A program made the position numbers and the translations under genes. Shown piece by piece: positions 1 to 8,687 of a stretch of 64,000 bases of DNA (position 1 is the first letter of the stretch; every line of letters starts with the position of its first letter). Location: positions 248,001-312,000 of the forward strand of contig NZ_FOPC01000001.1 in NCBI RefSeq assembly GCF_900113375.1. The letters are read 5' to 3'. The notes under the pieces were generated by a model that did not search any database, was not told the DNA's origin, and saw nothing but the letters and a program-made list of their open reading frames with translations. This DNA is from Algoriphagus hitonicola. GTDB lineage: Bacteria; Bacteroidota; Bacteroidia; Cytophagales; Cyclobacteriaceae.

Positions 1-923
1 TTGCCGATTTTCCCCTGGGGGAAGAAGAGGTTTTTTGGCGGTAGATTTCCCATAAGTGACCTGCTTTGGTAAAAACTAAGCTTAATTTAGGAAAAGCAGG
101 AATTTATACAATGAAAATGAGTGTTTTTTATAAAATAATAGATAAAAAATATAGGGTATATATAGCAATTGAAACTAAAAATATTTTAAAAAAAAACTAA
201 ATTTACCCTATAGATACCCTAAATAAACCCAACAACTCATATAGATCAGCATCGGATTATTCCCTGGACGGGTTCAGCGGGTTGGCCAAAGAATAAGGGA
301 GTGCTGTTGGTCTGTGCCTTTTTGTTTTGCCTAGGATTGTTTCCTCTTTGAAGAGAAAGTAGGCATTTGACAAAGCCAATAAGAATTGGTCGTTTTATCC
401 AGTTTTGAATTCGATTTTACTCACCTCCCAACCGGCAGCAACTTTCTAGCCTTTAGTTATAGAAAAGTTTGCCCCCATGAAAATAAAGCTATTCGTTGAT
501 TTACTTAATCCATGGGTCTGAACAGACAACCGGTAAAAGCAATCCCACGATTTTTAGAAAAGTGGACTATTTGTAAGGGGTCGCATAAACTACCAAGTTA
601 CAATTAAAAACGGCATTGGGGATAAATTTCAAATTGTTAAATATCCGATTTTCTAGTGATTTAAGTTCTCGAAACGAAGCTAAAGAATCATCCGGTTTGA
701 ATTGTTTCTCAAACGGAAATAAATCAATAAAGGGATGAGGATTTTTACTTTTTTATTGATTCAGGCGTTTGTCAGCCTAAAAATCCCAGCTCAAAACTGC
801 TGCTACAGGCCGAGTGGAGCAAGGCTGAATGCTCCCTTCCAGAGATCATTGATTACGTTAAAAATCGTCCATTTTGGAAAATATCCCTACAAACTCATAA
901 ATTTATGGACATTCCTTGAGTTC
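1..923. other. Long non-coding stretch at window start
   Basis: I see no convincing gene here. The segment 100-230 is very A+T rich and contains an imperfect 14-bp inverted repeat (152-165 against 208-221, one mismatch) and a TACCCT direct repeat (204-209 and 215-220). The rest, 240-720, has no open frame with recognisable protein content. The first 70 bases could be the tail of an upstream gene, but no frame gives recognisable residues. The last part must carry the promoter of the OmpA-type gene that starts at 924. Confidence 0.5.
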
Positions 924-2843
924 ATGCGCCCTGTTTTACTTCTGATTTGTTTCTTACTCTTAGGCTATAGTACTTATAGTCAGAGCTATTCGATCATAGA
1001 TGGAAGGGCAATCCGTTTTTTTACCGAGGCCGAACAGCTTGTCAAAGAGCGGAGATATGAGGAAGCCGAGGAAAAATACCGGGATGCAATCAAGCGTGAG
1101 GGGTCATTTTTAGAAGCGTATGTTAAATTATCCCAACTTTTAATCACTCAAGGGAATTTGCAAGAAGCCGAGTCGGTAGCAGGTCTCGGGAAAAATAGAC
1201 TTTCCGGAAAAAACGCGACCACAAAACATGCCGTTGACATTGGATGGGTTTTTTCCAATATTTATCTGAAAACAGGCAAATTTGATCAGGCCTTATCCCA
1301 GTTTAAAGAAATCGACCCACTTTTTGAGGATAGCTTTCGAACCAACATGTATTATAAAGAGATGAAAGCTCAAATGGATTTTTTGGAGCAGCATCTCGGA
1401 AACGTAAAAGACATTCAGCGCGAACAGTTGGAAGAGCCGCTCAATCAATACCAATTGCAGTATTTTCCGGTAATGACGGCTGATGGAGTTCAGATTCTTT
1501 TTACCAAGCGGGATGGAACCGGCAATTTTGATGAGGAGGATATTTATACTTCCTACGTCACCACGAGCGGAGGTTGGTCTCCGCCGGAAAGTATCGCTTC
1601 CACGATCAATTCAGCTTATAATGAGGGAACCTGTACGGTGACCGCTGATGGTAATATTTTGATTTATACTTCCTGCGATGCTCCGGATTCGGAGGGAAGT
1701 TGCGATCTCTATGTTTCCTACCGGGAAAACGGGCGCTGGTCTCGGCCAAAAAATATGGGCAAAGAGGTGAATTCTCGATCTTGGGATTCTCAGCCCTCCT
1801 TATCGGCTGATGGGAGGATTTTGTTTTTTTCTTCCAATCGACGTGGAGGTTTTGGGGGTAATGATATATGGTACACGGTGAGAATGTCGGATGGCTCTTG
1901 GTCAGAAGCCAAAAATCTGGGGAATGTGGTTAATACAAGTAAAGATGAAATTTCACCTTTTATGTTTTTTAATAATGAGATTTTGTTTTTTTCCTCAGAT
2001 GGTCATCAAGGTTTTGGGGGGAAAGATATCTTTTTGTCCCGAGTGGAAGAGGGGGAATTTCAGGAGCCTGAAAATTTAGGATTGCCCATCAATGATCATC
2101 AAGATCAGGTCGCTTTATTTATTACTGCCCAAAAGGATTATGCTTATTATTCCGAAATGAGCTCTTCACCGGAAGGGGATCGCTCCTTGTTGTACCGTTT
2201 TCCTTTTCCTGAAGAAATTTATCTTGGCGATAATCTCATCGTGACGGGAGGTAAAGTACTCAACTCAAAAACAGGGGAGCCCGTGGATGCGACCCTGTCC
2301 CTAGTCGCGCTGACCAACGACAGTACATTATATGAGTTTAAAGCCGATGGCAAAACGGGGGACTTTATGATGCTCTATCCCGAGAAATCAATTTCTGGTC
2401 TATATGTAGAGAAGAAAGGCTTCCTGCCTAAGATTTATAATGTAGAGCGGGACTCCATTCAAAATGTGGAAGATCTGAAAGTCGAGCTAACACCGATTGC
2501 GGCAGGAGAAGAATTTGTATTTGAAAATGTCTTCTTTGATTTTGATAAATATGAGCTCAAGCCCGAATCGATGAGTTCGCTTACCCGATTAGTGAAATTT
2601 TTGGAAGAGAATCCCAATGTGAACATTATGATATCCGGACATACGGATAATGTGGGCTCAGCGGGATATAATAAAGCACTCAGTTTACAACGGGCAAAAT
2701 CAGTTCAGGCCTATTTGGTGTCGCATGGAATTCACGAAGCCCGGGTAGCAACCGAGGGCAAAGGAGATACCAATCCGATGGTACCTAATAATAGTCCGCA
2801 AAACCAAGCCTTAAACCGAAGAATCACCATCCGGGTTTTATAA
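924..2843 (+). CDS. OmpA-family protein with TPR, beta-propeller and CarboxypepD-regulatory domains (PorE-like architecture)
   Basis: A 639-residue envelope protein predicted to bind peptidoglycan. The frame is open further upstream, but the ATG at 924 is followed by a clean signal peptide (MRPVLLLICFLLLGYSTYSQ), so I take this start. In order it has TPR-type helices (about 27-150), WD40-like PD40 propeller repeats (about 175-430, with repeated SADG and FFSSN/SSDG strands), a carboxypeptidase-regulatory-like domain (about 442-525) and a C-terminal OmpA domain (532-639) with FDFDKYEL, the GHTDNVG motif and a terminal NRRITI. The same four-domain order is known from PorE of the type IX secretion system in Porphyromonas. 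PorE is a lipoprotein, whereas this one has a type I signal, and Bacteroidota carry several paralogues. A T9SS role is therefore possible but not shown. Confidence 0.85.
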   Translation: MRPVLLLICFLLLGYSTYSQSYSIIDGRAIRFFTEAEQLVKERRYEEAEEKYRDAIKREGSFLEAYVKLSQLLITQGNLQEAESVAGLGKNRLSGKNATTKHAVDIGWVFSNIYLKTGKFDQALSQFKEIDPLFEDSFRTNMYYKEMKAQMDFLEQHLGNVKDIQREQLEEPLNQYQLQYFPVMTADGVQILFTKRDGTGNFDEEDIYTSYVTTSGGWSPPESIASTINSAYNEGTCTVTADGNILIYTSCDAPDSEGSCDLYVSYRENGRWSRPKNMGKEVNSRSWDSQPSLSADGRILFFSSNRRGGFGGNDIWYTVRMSDGSWSEAKNLGNVVNTSKDEISPFMFFNNEILFFSSDGHQGFGGKDIFLSRVEEGEFQEPENLGLPINDHQDQVALFITAQKDYAYYSEMSSSPEGDRSLLYRFPFPEEIYLGDNLIVTGGKVLNSKTGEPVDATLSLVALTNDSTLYEFKADGKTGDFMMLYPEKSISGLYVEKKGFLPKIYNVERDSIQNVEDLKVELTPIAAGEEFVFENVFFDFDKYELKPESMSSLTRLVKFLEENPNVNIMISGHTDNVGSAGYNKALSLQRAKSVQAYLVSHGIHEARVATEGKGDTNPMVPNNSPQNQALNRRITIRVL

Positions 2844-2850
2844 ATTTTTG

Positions 2851-2884
2851 ATACTTTTTAGATTTGATCTATGCTAAAAAGTAT
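2851..2884 (+). terminator. Hairpin after the OmpA-family gene
   Basis: A perfect 11-bp inverted repeat (ATACTTTTTAG at 2851-2861 and its complement at 2874-2884) starts 8 bases after the stop codon and is followed by a T run at about 2891-2895. The stem is A+T rich, so it is a weak intrinsic terminator at best. Confidence 0.5.
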
Positions 2885-3280
2885 ATCTAGTTTTTATCGG
2901 GAATTATATAAAATTCTAGCTAAGGGACATATTTTGTATTTAAATTGATTCAAAAGGGCTTTCAATTATGTATTATTTGGGGAAATATCTGTTTTTTGAA
3001 ATAAAAAATTGTTGAAATAAATAATCGTCAAAATTGCATAAAATCGCTGTTGATGTATTTAAAATTAACTTTTGTTAACACTGGCTTAATGAGAATAATT
3101 TTTGGAATAAAGGTCTGATAATAGTAAAATATAAAATTTAATTCTGTTTTTCACCTATTTCACTTAGTAAAACTTCTATGTTTAGGTCAATTCTTTTATG
3201 AATTTTCTATGTGAGCCTCTTGGGATATTCAAAGATATAAGATATCATTGAGTCTAATTTAAACCATAATCAAACCAAAT
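2885..3280 (+). promoter_or_regulatory. Upstream region and candidate promoter of the SusC/SusD operon
   Basis: No gene is seen in this A+T-rich gap. A TTTG at 3071-3074 and TAATTTTTG at 3096-3104 approximate the Bacteroidota sigma-ABfr promoter (TTTG about 20 bases from TAnnTTTG) with a spacing of 21 bases. This would give a leader of about 170 bases before the SusC start, which is common for such operons. The match is by eye only. Confidence 0.35.
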
Positions 3281-6253
3281 ATGAGGAAAGTTTTACTTCT
3301 AGGACTCATGCTGTTTTTGGGAAGTGCTGTTGCATTTGCCCAAAGCCGTGTGATTACTGGTACGGTTACCTCCACAGAGGATAACTTAGGAGTACCAGGA
3401 GCGACTGTTCTGGTCAAGGGAACTACGGTTGGTACTGCCACAGATCTTGATGGCAACTATTCAATCAATGTACCTGCCGGAAGCAATGTGTTGGTTTTTA
3501 CCTTTGTCGGGTTAAGACCACAAGAGGTGACCATCGGAAATCAGACTACAATCAATGTAGCGCTGGATCCGGATGTTCAGGCTCTTTCGGAGTTTGTGAT
3601 CACATCTTATGGTGATCAATCAAAAAGAGAAATTACGGGTGCGATTGCATCAGTAAAAGGGGAGATCTTCCAAGATTTGCCCATGCAATCATTTGACCGT
3701 GCGATGCAAGGTCGGATTGCGGGTGTTCAGGTAACTTCTACTTCTGGTCAGCCAGGTGGTGCTTTGAACGTACGGATTCGTGGTGTTGGTTCGATCAATG
3801 CTGGAAATGACCCGCTATACATCGTAGATGGTGTGCAAGTAGCCAACGGGGGTCTATCCGGTCAAGGTTCTCAGAATGCGTTGGCTTCTATCAACCCAAA
3901 TGATATTGAGTCAATTGAGGTATTGAAAGATGCCGCTGCTGCTGCAATATACGGAGCTCAAGCTGCTAACGGGGTAGTGATCATTACTACCAAAAAAGGG
4001 ACTAAAGGAACGACAAAAACAAGGCTTTCTGTACAAGAAGGTACAGTACAACCTTTGGAGCTATACGACATGATGAATGCGAATCAACTGGCTACAATCA
4101 AGCGTGACGCGTACATCAATGCAGGTTTGAACCCAGCTTCTGCTGCTTCTACTTATGGTAATCCAGAGGATCCAAATCTTCAATCTTATGATTGGGTGGA
4201 TGCACTTTACAGAACAGGTCGATTGAGTGTCTATGACCTTTCAGTATCTGGTGGAGATGAGAAGACTACGTTCTTCCTTTCTGGTTCTTACACTAAGCAG
4301 CAAGGACAAATTATCCGGTCTAATTATCAAAGAGCCACTGGACGTTTGAACTTGACTCACAGACCAAATAAAAAATTGACTGTTTCTGCTAATTTGTCAT
4401 TGGCATTCCAAAACACGAACGGAACGATTGATCGAGGTAACTTCGTGAACGGTCCATTTGTGGCTGGATATGCAGCAAGACCAAATGTTCCGATTTATGA
4501 GGAAGATGGATCTTTTAGCAGATACCCCTCTAACCATTTATTTGGTTACCACATTGTTCAAGGTGTAAATGAAGAGTTAAGAAGTGGAAAGACTGTACAG
4601 ACAGTTTCCAACTTGCAATTGAATTATCAATTTGCTCCATGGTTGAGCTGGACATCTTACTTTGGTCTTGACTTCTCTGACAACGCGGATATCAATAATA
4701 GACCTTCCACAATTCCAGTTTTCTCTTCGTATGGTGGTGCATCTGTATTTACTGGAAGAAGAAATACAAACTTGAATACCAACCACAACTTTAACTTCAA
4801 CAAGAAATTCAATGATGTGCACACCGTTTCAGGTATCGTAGGATTTGAATACAAAGGAGCACAGTCTGACTTGCAGTCTGCTACCGGTAGAGGATTCCCT
4901 AATCCTACTTTGATTTATCTACAAAATGCTGCGACACCATTTGCTGTAAACTCAAACTTCACCGAGTATAAGCGTGCAGGTGTTTTTGGTCAAGCTAAAT
5001 ACGATTATGATGATCGCTATACCGCTGACTTTACCTTGAGAAGAGACGGACACTCTCGTTTTGGAGATCAAAACAGATGGGGTACTTTCGGGGCTGCTTC
5101 AGTGGGTTGGAGACTTTCTTCAGAATCCTTCCTTCAGGATGTGTCTTGGTTGGACAACTTGAGATTTAGAGCTTCTTATGGTATCACCGGTAACTCTGAA
5201 ATCGCCAACTTTGCTTCTAGATCCTTGGTAGGTTCAGGAGGTCAGTACCTAGGTGGTGGAGCATTAACTCTATCTCAATTGGGTAACGATTTGTTGACTT
5301 GGGAAGAAGCAGAGACTTTCAACATTGGTTTGGACTGGACTTTGTTCAATGGTCGAATCATCGGTACTGTGGATGTTTGGAGAAAGAATTCCAGCGCACT
5401 ATTGTTCAATACCCCACTTCCAACTGATTCTGGATTCGGTTCTATTACCCGAAATACTGGAGAAGTTAGAAACCAAGGGATTGATATTGACTTGCAAACT
5501 GTAAATATTGTTGCTGGTAAATTCCAGTGGAATACAGCTTTCAACATTACTTTCTTGCAAAACGAGTTGCTTTCCTTGTACGATGGATTGGATAGAATCG
5601 GTAACTCACTTATCGTGGGAAGACCAATTTCTTTCTGGTACTTGAATACCTACATGGGTGTGAACCCTGCTAACGGTCGTCAAATGTTTGATGATTTGAA
5701 TGGCGGTTATACTTATGTAGCAGGTGAATCTACCTTGAGCTACAAAGGAAGTGCTTTACCAAGTAGCTATGGTGGTCTTTCAAATACCTTGAGCTACGGA
5801 CCAGTTTCACTTGAAGTGTTCTTCCAGTATCAGTTCGGAAACATGGCTTTCAATCAAGATTTGTACAACCATGCTAACTGGGGTACAGGAACAGATAACC
5901 TATTCGTAAGCCAGTTGGATTACTGGAAAGAGCCAGGAGATATCAAAACTGTAGGTCGTCCTTATGAAGGTGGTCAAGCTCCAGGTACTTCAAACGTAAA
6001 CACTGCTTCTACAAGACTTCTCAGTGATGGATCTTACATTCGTTTGAAGCAAGTGACTTTGAACTATACGCTACCAACTGTAGCAGCTAGCAAAATCGGT
6101 ATGCAGAGTGCTACCTTGTTTGTACAGGGATTGAACTTGGCTACGTTTACTAAGTACAATGGAATCGATCCAGAAGCAAACTCAATCGGAGCTACTTACG
6201 GATCTTATCCTAACGCTAAGCAATTTGCAGCTGGTATCAATCTTAACTTCTAA
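3281..6253 (+). CDS. SusC/RagA-family TonB-linked outer-membrane transporter
   Basis: A 990-residue TonB-dependent receptor that would import an oligomer bound by its SusD partner. It has a signal peptide ending at AFAQ, a CarboxypepD-regulatory-like domain (about 23-100, with GVPGATVLVKGT and DGNYSI), the SusC-specific plug (about 105-235, with GQPGGALNVRIRG, PLYIVDG, and NPNDIESIEVLKDAAAAAIY-type signature) and a long barrel ending in an aromatic C terminus (LNLNF). The SusD-type gene follows 13 bases after the stop. Codon choice is strongly biased (TTG-AAC, GGT), as in highly expressed genes. The substrate cannot be read from the sequence. No glycosidase lies in the operon, and the next gene cluster is a protease, so peptide rather than glycan uptake is possible. 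Confidence 0.95.
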   Translation: MRKVLLLGLMLFLGSAVAFAQSRVITGTVTSTEDNLGVPGATVLVKGTTVGTATDLDGNYSINVPAGSNVLVFTFVGLRPQEVTIGNQTTINVALDPDVQALSEFVITSYGDQSKREITGAIASVKGEIFQDLPMQSFDRAMQGRIAGVQVTSTSGQPGGALNVRIRGVGSINAGNDPLYIVDGVQVANGGLSGQGSQNALASINPNDIESIEVLKDAAAAAIYGAQAANGVVIITTKKGTKGTTKTRLSVQEGTVQPLELYDMMNANQLATIKRDAYINAGLNPASAASTYGNPEDPNLQSYDWVDALYRTGRLSVYDLSVSGGDEKTTFFLSGSYTKQQGQIIRSNYQRATGRLNLTHRPNKKLTVSANLSLAFQNTNGTIDRGNFVNGPFVAGYAARPNVPIYEEDGSFSRYPSNHLFGYHIVQGVNEELRSGKTVQTVSNLQLNYQFAPWLSWTSYFGLDFSDNADINNRPSTIPVFSSYGGASVFTGRRNTNLNTNHNFNFNKKFNDVHTVSGIVGFEYKGAQSDLQSATGRGFPNPTLIYLQNAATPFAVNSNFTEYKRAGVFGQAKYDYDDRYTADFTLRRDGHSRFGDQNRWGTFGAASVGWRLSSESFLQDVSWLDNLRFRASYGITGNSEIANFASRSLVGSGGQYLGGGALTLSQLGNDLLTWEEAETFNIGLDWTLFNGRIIGTVDVWRKNSSALLFNTPLPTDSGFGSITRNTGEVRNQGIDIDLQTVNIVAGKFQWNTAFNITFLQNELLSLYDGLDRIGNSLIVGRPISFWYLNTYMGVNPANGRQMFDDLNGGYTYVAGESTLSYKGSALPSSYGGLSNTLSYGPVSLEVFFQYQFGNMAFNQDLYNHANWGTGTDNLFVSQLDYWKEPGDIKTVGRPYEGGQAPGTSNVNTASTRLLSDGSYIRLKQVTLNYTLPTVAASKIGMQSATLFVQGLNLATFTKYNGIDPEANSIGATYGSYPNAKQFAAGINLNF

Positions 6254-6266
6254 TTAAGAGACAAGA

Positions 6267-7703
6267 ATGAAAAATTATATAAAAATCCTAACCTTAGGCG
6301 GAGCACTTGCAATGAGTGCATGTTCTGACCTTTTGGATACCGAGCCAAGACAAAGCTTGACCCCAGAATCGGGTTTTGCTGATGCCAATGGTTATCAGTC
6401 TCTAATCTTCACGGTATATGGTGAAATCAGAGGGTTCAATAATTATGGACAGCAATTGATGATTGCTCCTGAAATTATGGCTGACAACCTTCGTATTATT
6501 GCTAACACTGGACGATATATTGGTCAGGAAGCTAATGCGGATAGAGCTCACATTGGACTTTGGGGTACTGGACACTACGGTGCTATCAATGAAGCAAATA
6601 TCGCACTTGCAGGAATCGACGAAGTAGAAGGCGATCAAGCCTTGAAAGATCGGATCAAAGGCGAAGCTCACTTTTTGAGAGCTTTATTATACTTCGATTT
6701 GGCTAAAGTCTATGGCTATGAGCCAGGAAGAGAAGTGAATGGCTGGAATCAATCAGTGGTAATCAGAACTACGCCTACTTTAGGTTTCTCTGATGCTGAT
6801 TTGAGAACTAGAGCTACCAATAGAGAAGTATATGATTTGATTGAATCTGACCTTCAGACTGCTATCGGATTGCTTCCTACTGCCGAGAAGGGTACTTCAG
6901 CTGTATATCGCGCATCCAAAGGAGCTGCTGAAGCCCTATTGGCAAGAGTTTTCCTCTATGATGCAAAATATGCAGAAGCTGCATCTATGGCTTCGCAAGC
7001 AATGGCGACCTTTGGATTGAGCGATACAGGAGAAGGTTTGATGACCGCTGAAGAATATGTGGCAGGTTTCTCAACTTTCCCAAATCCAGAGTCCTTGTTT
7101 GAAATCGAAATCCGATCTAATGACTGGTCAACTGTAGATGGGGTGAATAACTCTGTTTGTTCTTTATCATCTAATTTATTCGCATCAGCACAGTTTATCT
7201 TAACTGCTTCTGATGAGCTCCTTGCTACCTATGAAGAAGGTGATGTGAGAAGAGATACTTGGGTAGCTACTACACGTTCTGGTGCTGACGGTACCGTTTA
7301 TCGCTCTGATAAGTGGACTGGTTCTAAAGGAGATTTCTTGGAAAACCTACCGATTATTCGTGCTGCTGAGCTTTACTTGATCAGAGCTGAAGCTCGATAT
7401 AGAACTGGTGACGAAGCTGGTGCGAGAGCTGATCTATCTGCACTTCGTGCAAATAGAGGTCTAGAAGCAGTGGCTGGCGGAGTTAGCGGAGATCAATTAT
7501 TCAACTTGATCCTAACCGAGCGTAGAGTTGAGTTTGCTCTTGAAGGTCATAGATGGTATGATTTAAAGCGTAATGGATTGAATATTACTAAGCATGGTAG
7601 TTTCGAGGACGTACCTTATGAAGATTACCGTTTGTTAGCTCCGATTCCTCAGGCTCAGTTGCTTCTAAACGAAGAATTGGAAAATAACCCAGGCTATAAC
7701 TAA
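6267..7703 (+). CDS. SusD/RagB-family nutrient-binding outer-membrane lipoprotein
   Basis: A 478-residue surface lipoprotein that caps the SusC channel and binds the substrate. The lipobox is MSAC with Cys19. Typical SusD features are the N-terminal DLLDTEPRQSLTPESGF segment, TPR-like helices (GEAHFLRALLYFDLAKVYG), the RAAELYLIRAEARYR helix and the C-terminal ERRVEFALEGHRWYDLKR motif. It sits 13 bases after the SusC gene and 14 bases before a third lipoprotein gene, so the three form one operon. Confidence 0.95.
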   Translation: MKNYIKILTLGGALAMSACSDLLDTEPRQSLTPESGFADANGYQSLIFTVYGEIRGFNNYGQQLMIAPEIMADNLRIIANTGRYIGQEANADRAHIGLWGTGHYGAINEANIALAGIDEVEGDQALKDRIKGEAHFLRALLYFDLAKVYGYEPGREVNGWNQSVVIRTTPTLGFSDADLRTRATNREVYDLIESDLQTAIGLLPTAEKGTSAVYRASKGAAEALLARVFLYDAKYAEAASMASQAMATFGLSDTGEGLMTAEEYVAGFSTFPNPESLFEIEIRSNDWSTVDGVNNSVCSLSSNLFASAQFILTASDELLATYEEGDVRRDTWVATTRSGADGTVYRSDKWTGSKGDFLENLPIIRAAELYLIRAEARYRTGDEAGARADLSALRANRGLEAVAGGVSGDQLFNLILTERRVEFALEGHRWYDLKRNGLNITKHGSFEDVPYEDYRLLAPIPQAQLLLNEELENNPGYN

Positions 7704-7717
7704 AACTGGAACACAAT

Positions 7718-8575
7718 ATGAAATTAAATAGAATATATACATTAATTGCAGTTTTAGTTGCTTCTTTCACAGCTACTGCATGTTTTGACGATCCCGGAAC
7801 GGAGACATTCTTTGGGGGCAATTACGTTGAATTCAACGATGCCAACCTTCCCAATGGATTGACTTCCCGTTTTGTGAGAACGAGCGACGATCAAACTGAT
7901 GTTGTGGATGTTCAATTGAACAGAGTATCTACTGACGGATCAGGTGCGATCACAGTCAATATCGAAGTGGATCCTGCTTCTACTGCGGTAGAAGGTGTTC
8001 ACTATGAGCTAAACGCTACTTCTGCTACTATGAATGCGGGAGAATTTGTGAGCACTATTCCTGTTACAATTTTGACTGGGAATATTGATCCATCAGAAAC
8101 TCCTGACCTAATCTTGAATATCAGCAGTGTAACCGGTGCTGAGGTTTCTCCAAACTACGGTAGCCTTACAGTAGCTATTCGTGTCATCTGCCCTTCTGAG
8201 TTGGAAGGTGATTACACAGTATTCTGGGAATTCCTTCAAGTTGGTGATGGTGATGGGGGAGCTAGTCAAACTGCCTCTGATCTTGTATTAAGTGATGATC
8301 CTATTTCTTTTGAAGAAGTGGGTGCAGGTGCATACAATCTTAGCGACATGTCATTTGGTCTATATGCTGGCGTCTATGGAGATTCTTCTCCTGCCGGTCG
8401 TTTGAATGACAACTGTGATGTATTGACGGGTGCGTCTTCTAATCAAGATCAATACCAAGATCCATTTACGATTAACGGAACGGTTCAAGAAGATGGAACC
8501 CTTCGAATCGAATGGAGCAATACTTATGGTGACGGAGGTACTGTTATCCTTACTTCTGTAGAGGAGGAAGGATAA
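7718..8575 (+). CDS. Lipoprotein with Calx-beta/DUF4843-like fold, third gene of the Sus operon
   Basis: A 285-residue predicted lipoprotein (Cys22 after TATA). The first half (about 25-165) resembles the Calx-beta/DUF4843-type immunoglobulin-like domain often encoded after susD: it has a VQLNRVSTDGSGAITVNIEV strand pair, EGVHYEL and a second PVTILTGNID strand. The second half (from ICPSELEGDY) looks like a separate beta-rich C-terminal domain with YDVFW-like and GRLNDNCD segments. It probably acts as an accessory surface glycan- or peptide-binding protein. The family assignment is by pattern and is moderate only. Confidence 0.75.
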   Translation: MKLNRIYTLIAVLVASFTATACFDDPGTETFFGGNYVEFNDANLPNGLTSRFVRTSDDQTDVVDVQLNRVSTDGSGAITVNIEVDPASTAVEGVHYELNATSATMNAGEFVSTIPVTILTGNIDPSETPDLILNISSVTGAEVSPNYGSLTVAIRVICPSELEGDYTVFWEFLQVGDGDGGASQTASDLVLSDDPISFEEVGAGAYNLSDMSFGLYAGVYGDSSPAGRLNDNCDVLTGASSNQDQYQDPFTINGTVQEDGTLRIEWSNTYGDGGTVILTSVEEEG

Positions 8576-8605
8576 GATATTGTAAAATCTGAATTGAATA
8601 AATGT

Positions 8606-8636
8606 TAAAATAGGGGCTTTATGCCCCTATTTTTTT
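8606..8636 (+). terminator. Intrinsic terminator of the SusCD operon
   Basis: The stem AAAATAGGGGC / GCCCCTATTTT with a TTTAT loop runs straight into a T run, 31 bases after the third lipoprotein gene. This is a strong rho-independent terminator that separates the Sus operon from the protease gene. Confidence 0.9.
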
Positions 8637-8687
8637 AAACTTTTATTAATTTCCTACGGTTTTTTATACAGAAAGAAAAAGTTAACT

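Noticed and set aside
1..72. The 3' end of an upstream gene
   Set aside because: All three plus-strand frames are open for short distances, but none gives recognisable residues, so no call is made.
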